A DNA stretch of 32,915 nt from Acidimicrobiaceae bacterium. Lineage in GTDB: Bacteria; Actinomycetota; Acidimicrobiia; Acidimicrobiales; RAAP-2. Location of the stretch: NCBI GenBank assembly GCA_003133325.1, contig PKXA01000102.1, positions 170,116-203,030 on the forward strand, in the 5' to 3' direction. The notes under the pieces were generated by a model. The model had not been told where the DNA came from and did not search any database. It saw only the letters and a list, made by a program, of their open reading frames with translations. The translations under genes and the position numbers were made by a program. This document shows positions 32,304 to 32,915 of this stretch, piece by piece. Within the stretch, counting starts at the first letter, position 1. Every line of letters starts with the position of its first letter.

Positions 32304-32915
32304 CACGTACCCGGACTTGAGATGACTGTCGATCATCGGCAGGCACTCATCGCGGGCACTCTCATCCAGTATCGACCTTTGCGCTACACGGATCGTTCGC
32401 CGAAAACGGGATGAACCTGGCGCCACTCGGAACCGGCGGAACGGGCGGCGTACATATTCGGTGCCCGCACCGAGGTGACGTCGACGTTCCGAATGGTCCA
32501 ACAGAATCTCAGGCCGGGACTCCGAGGTCGCGCAGCCAACCACACCATGCTCGCACGGCAATGCCCGTCTTGCTCAGTATCCAGTAGACCGATGTCTCCT
32601 GTCCGTGGCAACTCTTATGTCGAATCGGTGATTATGCGGAACCGAGCCGAGGTAACGGCCGTTGCCACTGGTCAGCGTGGGTATGGACCACTGAGCGGTT
32701 CGGCATAATCACAAACCCTTGGCGCAAATTTCTCCCATCGATTGTCCGAAGTGAGGAGTCAGGTCATGTCAGGGGATTGGGGCGCCAAGATGGGTGCCTG
32801 GTGATCTCCCCCGCGTAGGGACTCGAACGTGTCGCCCGCCTACCGGAAGCAGAATGATGCACGGCTACCGGATCATGACACCGGCGACACTCGCCCGGAC
32901 TATGTGAGGGTTGGC
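32304..32915. other. 612 bases without a convincing gene
   Basis: Short frames on both strands look like shadows without ribosome-binding sites or recognisable motifs. The region carries the TTATG-motif repeats at 32614-32712 and a GGCGCC/GGTGCC stem near 32783-32800. From a GTG at 32829 a frame stays open for 29 codons to the window edge and could be the start of a gene, but nothing supports it beyond openness. Confidence 0.5.
32628..32712. repeat. 18-bp inverted repeat flanking 49 bases, with a third motif copy
   Basis: GTGATTATGCGGAACCGA (32628-32645) and GCGGTTCGGCATAATCAC (32695-32712) are reverse complements at 16 of 18 positions. A further copy in direct orientation, TTATGTCGAATCG, lies at 32615-32627. 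The shared core is TTATG-[TC]-[CG]-GAA-[TC]-CG. Such spacing resembles paired recombinase sites or an element end. Confidence 0.75.

Noticed and set aside
32797-32835. tRNA 3'-end-like sequence on the minus strand (TTCGAGTCCC then ... TCACCA)
   Set aside because: The T stem has no pairing partner, the distance from T arm to CCA is too long, and no cloverleaf can be drawn.

Overview
The window looks like chromosomal DNA of a high-GC actinobacterium. The pointers are a crotonyl-CoA carboxylase/reductase module, a MarP-type membrane protease, a mycothiol-type DinB/maleylpyruvate isomerase-like protein, the order SRP RNA - dnaX - recR beside tRNA-Ser and tadA, many GTG starts, and tRNA genes that encode their own CCA. 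A deep-branching lineage such as Acidimicrobiia would fit, but that is inference; no phylogeny was run.

Layout. 1-1976: a secreted or surface low-complexity protein (cut by the window edge) and a small membrane protein with an Ada-like Cys/His tail. 2179-5242: an ethylmalonyl-CoA-type module, with epimerase and crotonyl-CoA carboxylase/reductase on the minus strand and a divergent thiolase. 5349-7364: a large methyltransferase that also carries a kinase-like catalytic loop and a helical tail. 7382-11450: a histidine phosphatase, then housekeeping genes recR, dnaX, the SRP RNA, tRNA-Ser(GGA), tadA and tRNA-Ser(CGA). 11451-13718: a small decayed island bounded by tRNA-Ser(CGA) and a copy of its 3' end, with a broken tyrosine integrase, an intact secreted lipase and an IS3-type transposase fragment. 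13820-19158: a minus-strand run of MarP-like protease, GH15 glucosidase, glucose 1-dehydrogenase-like enzyme and metallo-beta-lactamase-fold hydrolase; the last three could form a glucan or trehalose -> glucose -> gluconolactone route (inference). 19380-22542: an RDD membrane protein with a repeat-rich head, a propeller lipoprotein with paired cysteines, and a protein of unknown function with a nuclease-like core. 22876-25842: a CPA2-type antiporter and a phosphodiester glycosidase-family protein. 25854-26975: a small membrane ORF and a frameshifted esterase, possibly one decayed gene. 27236-28324: a DUF347/COG4705 membrane protein and tRNA-Lys(CTT). 28568-32303: two TetR regulators, each divergent from its own targets; the second faces a DinB-like / antibiotic-biosynthesis-monooxygenase / diiron-type MBL operon that looks like a stress or detoxification unit. 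32304-32915: no convincing gene, but three copies of a TTATG-CGAA-CG motif, two direct and one inverted, that resemble recombination or element-end sites.

No CRISPR array, phage structural genes or complete insertion sequence were seen. The least explained items are the methyltransferase/kinase-like fusion, the tRNA island with a 36-bp perfect palindrome over the integrase start, the TetR-controlled diiron-MBL operon, and the repeats at the right end.
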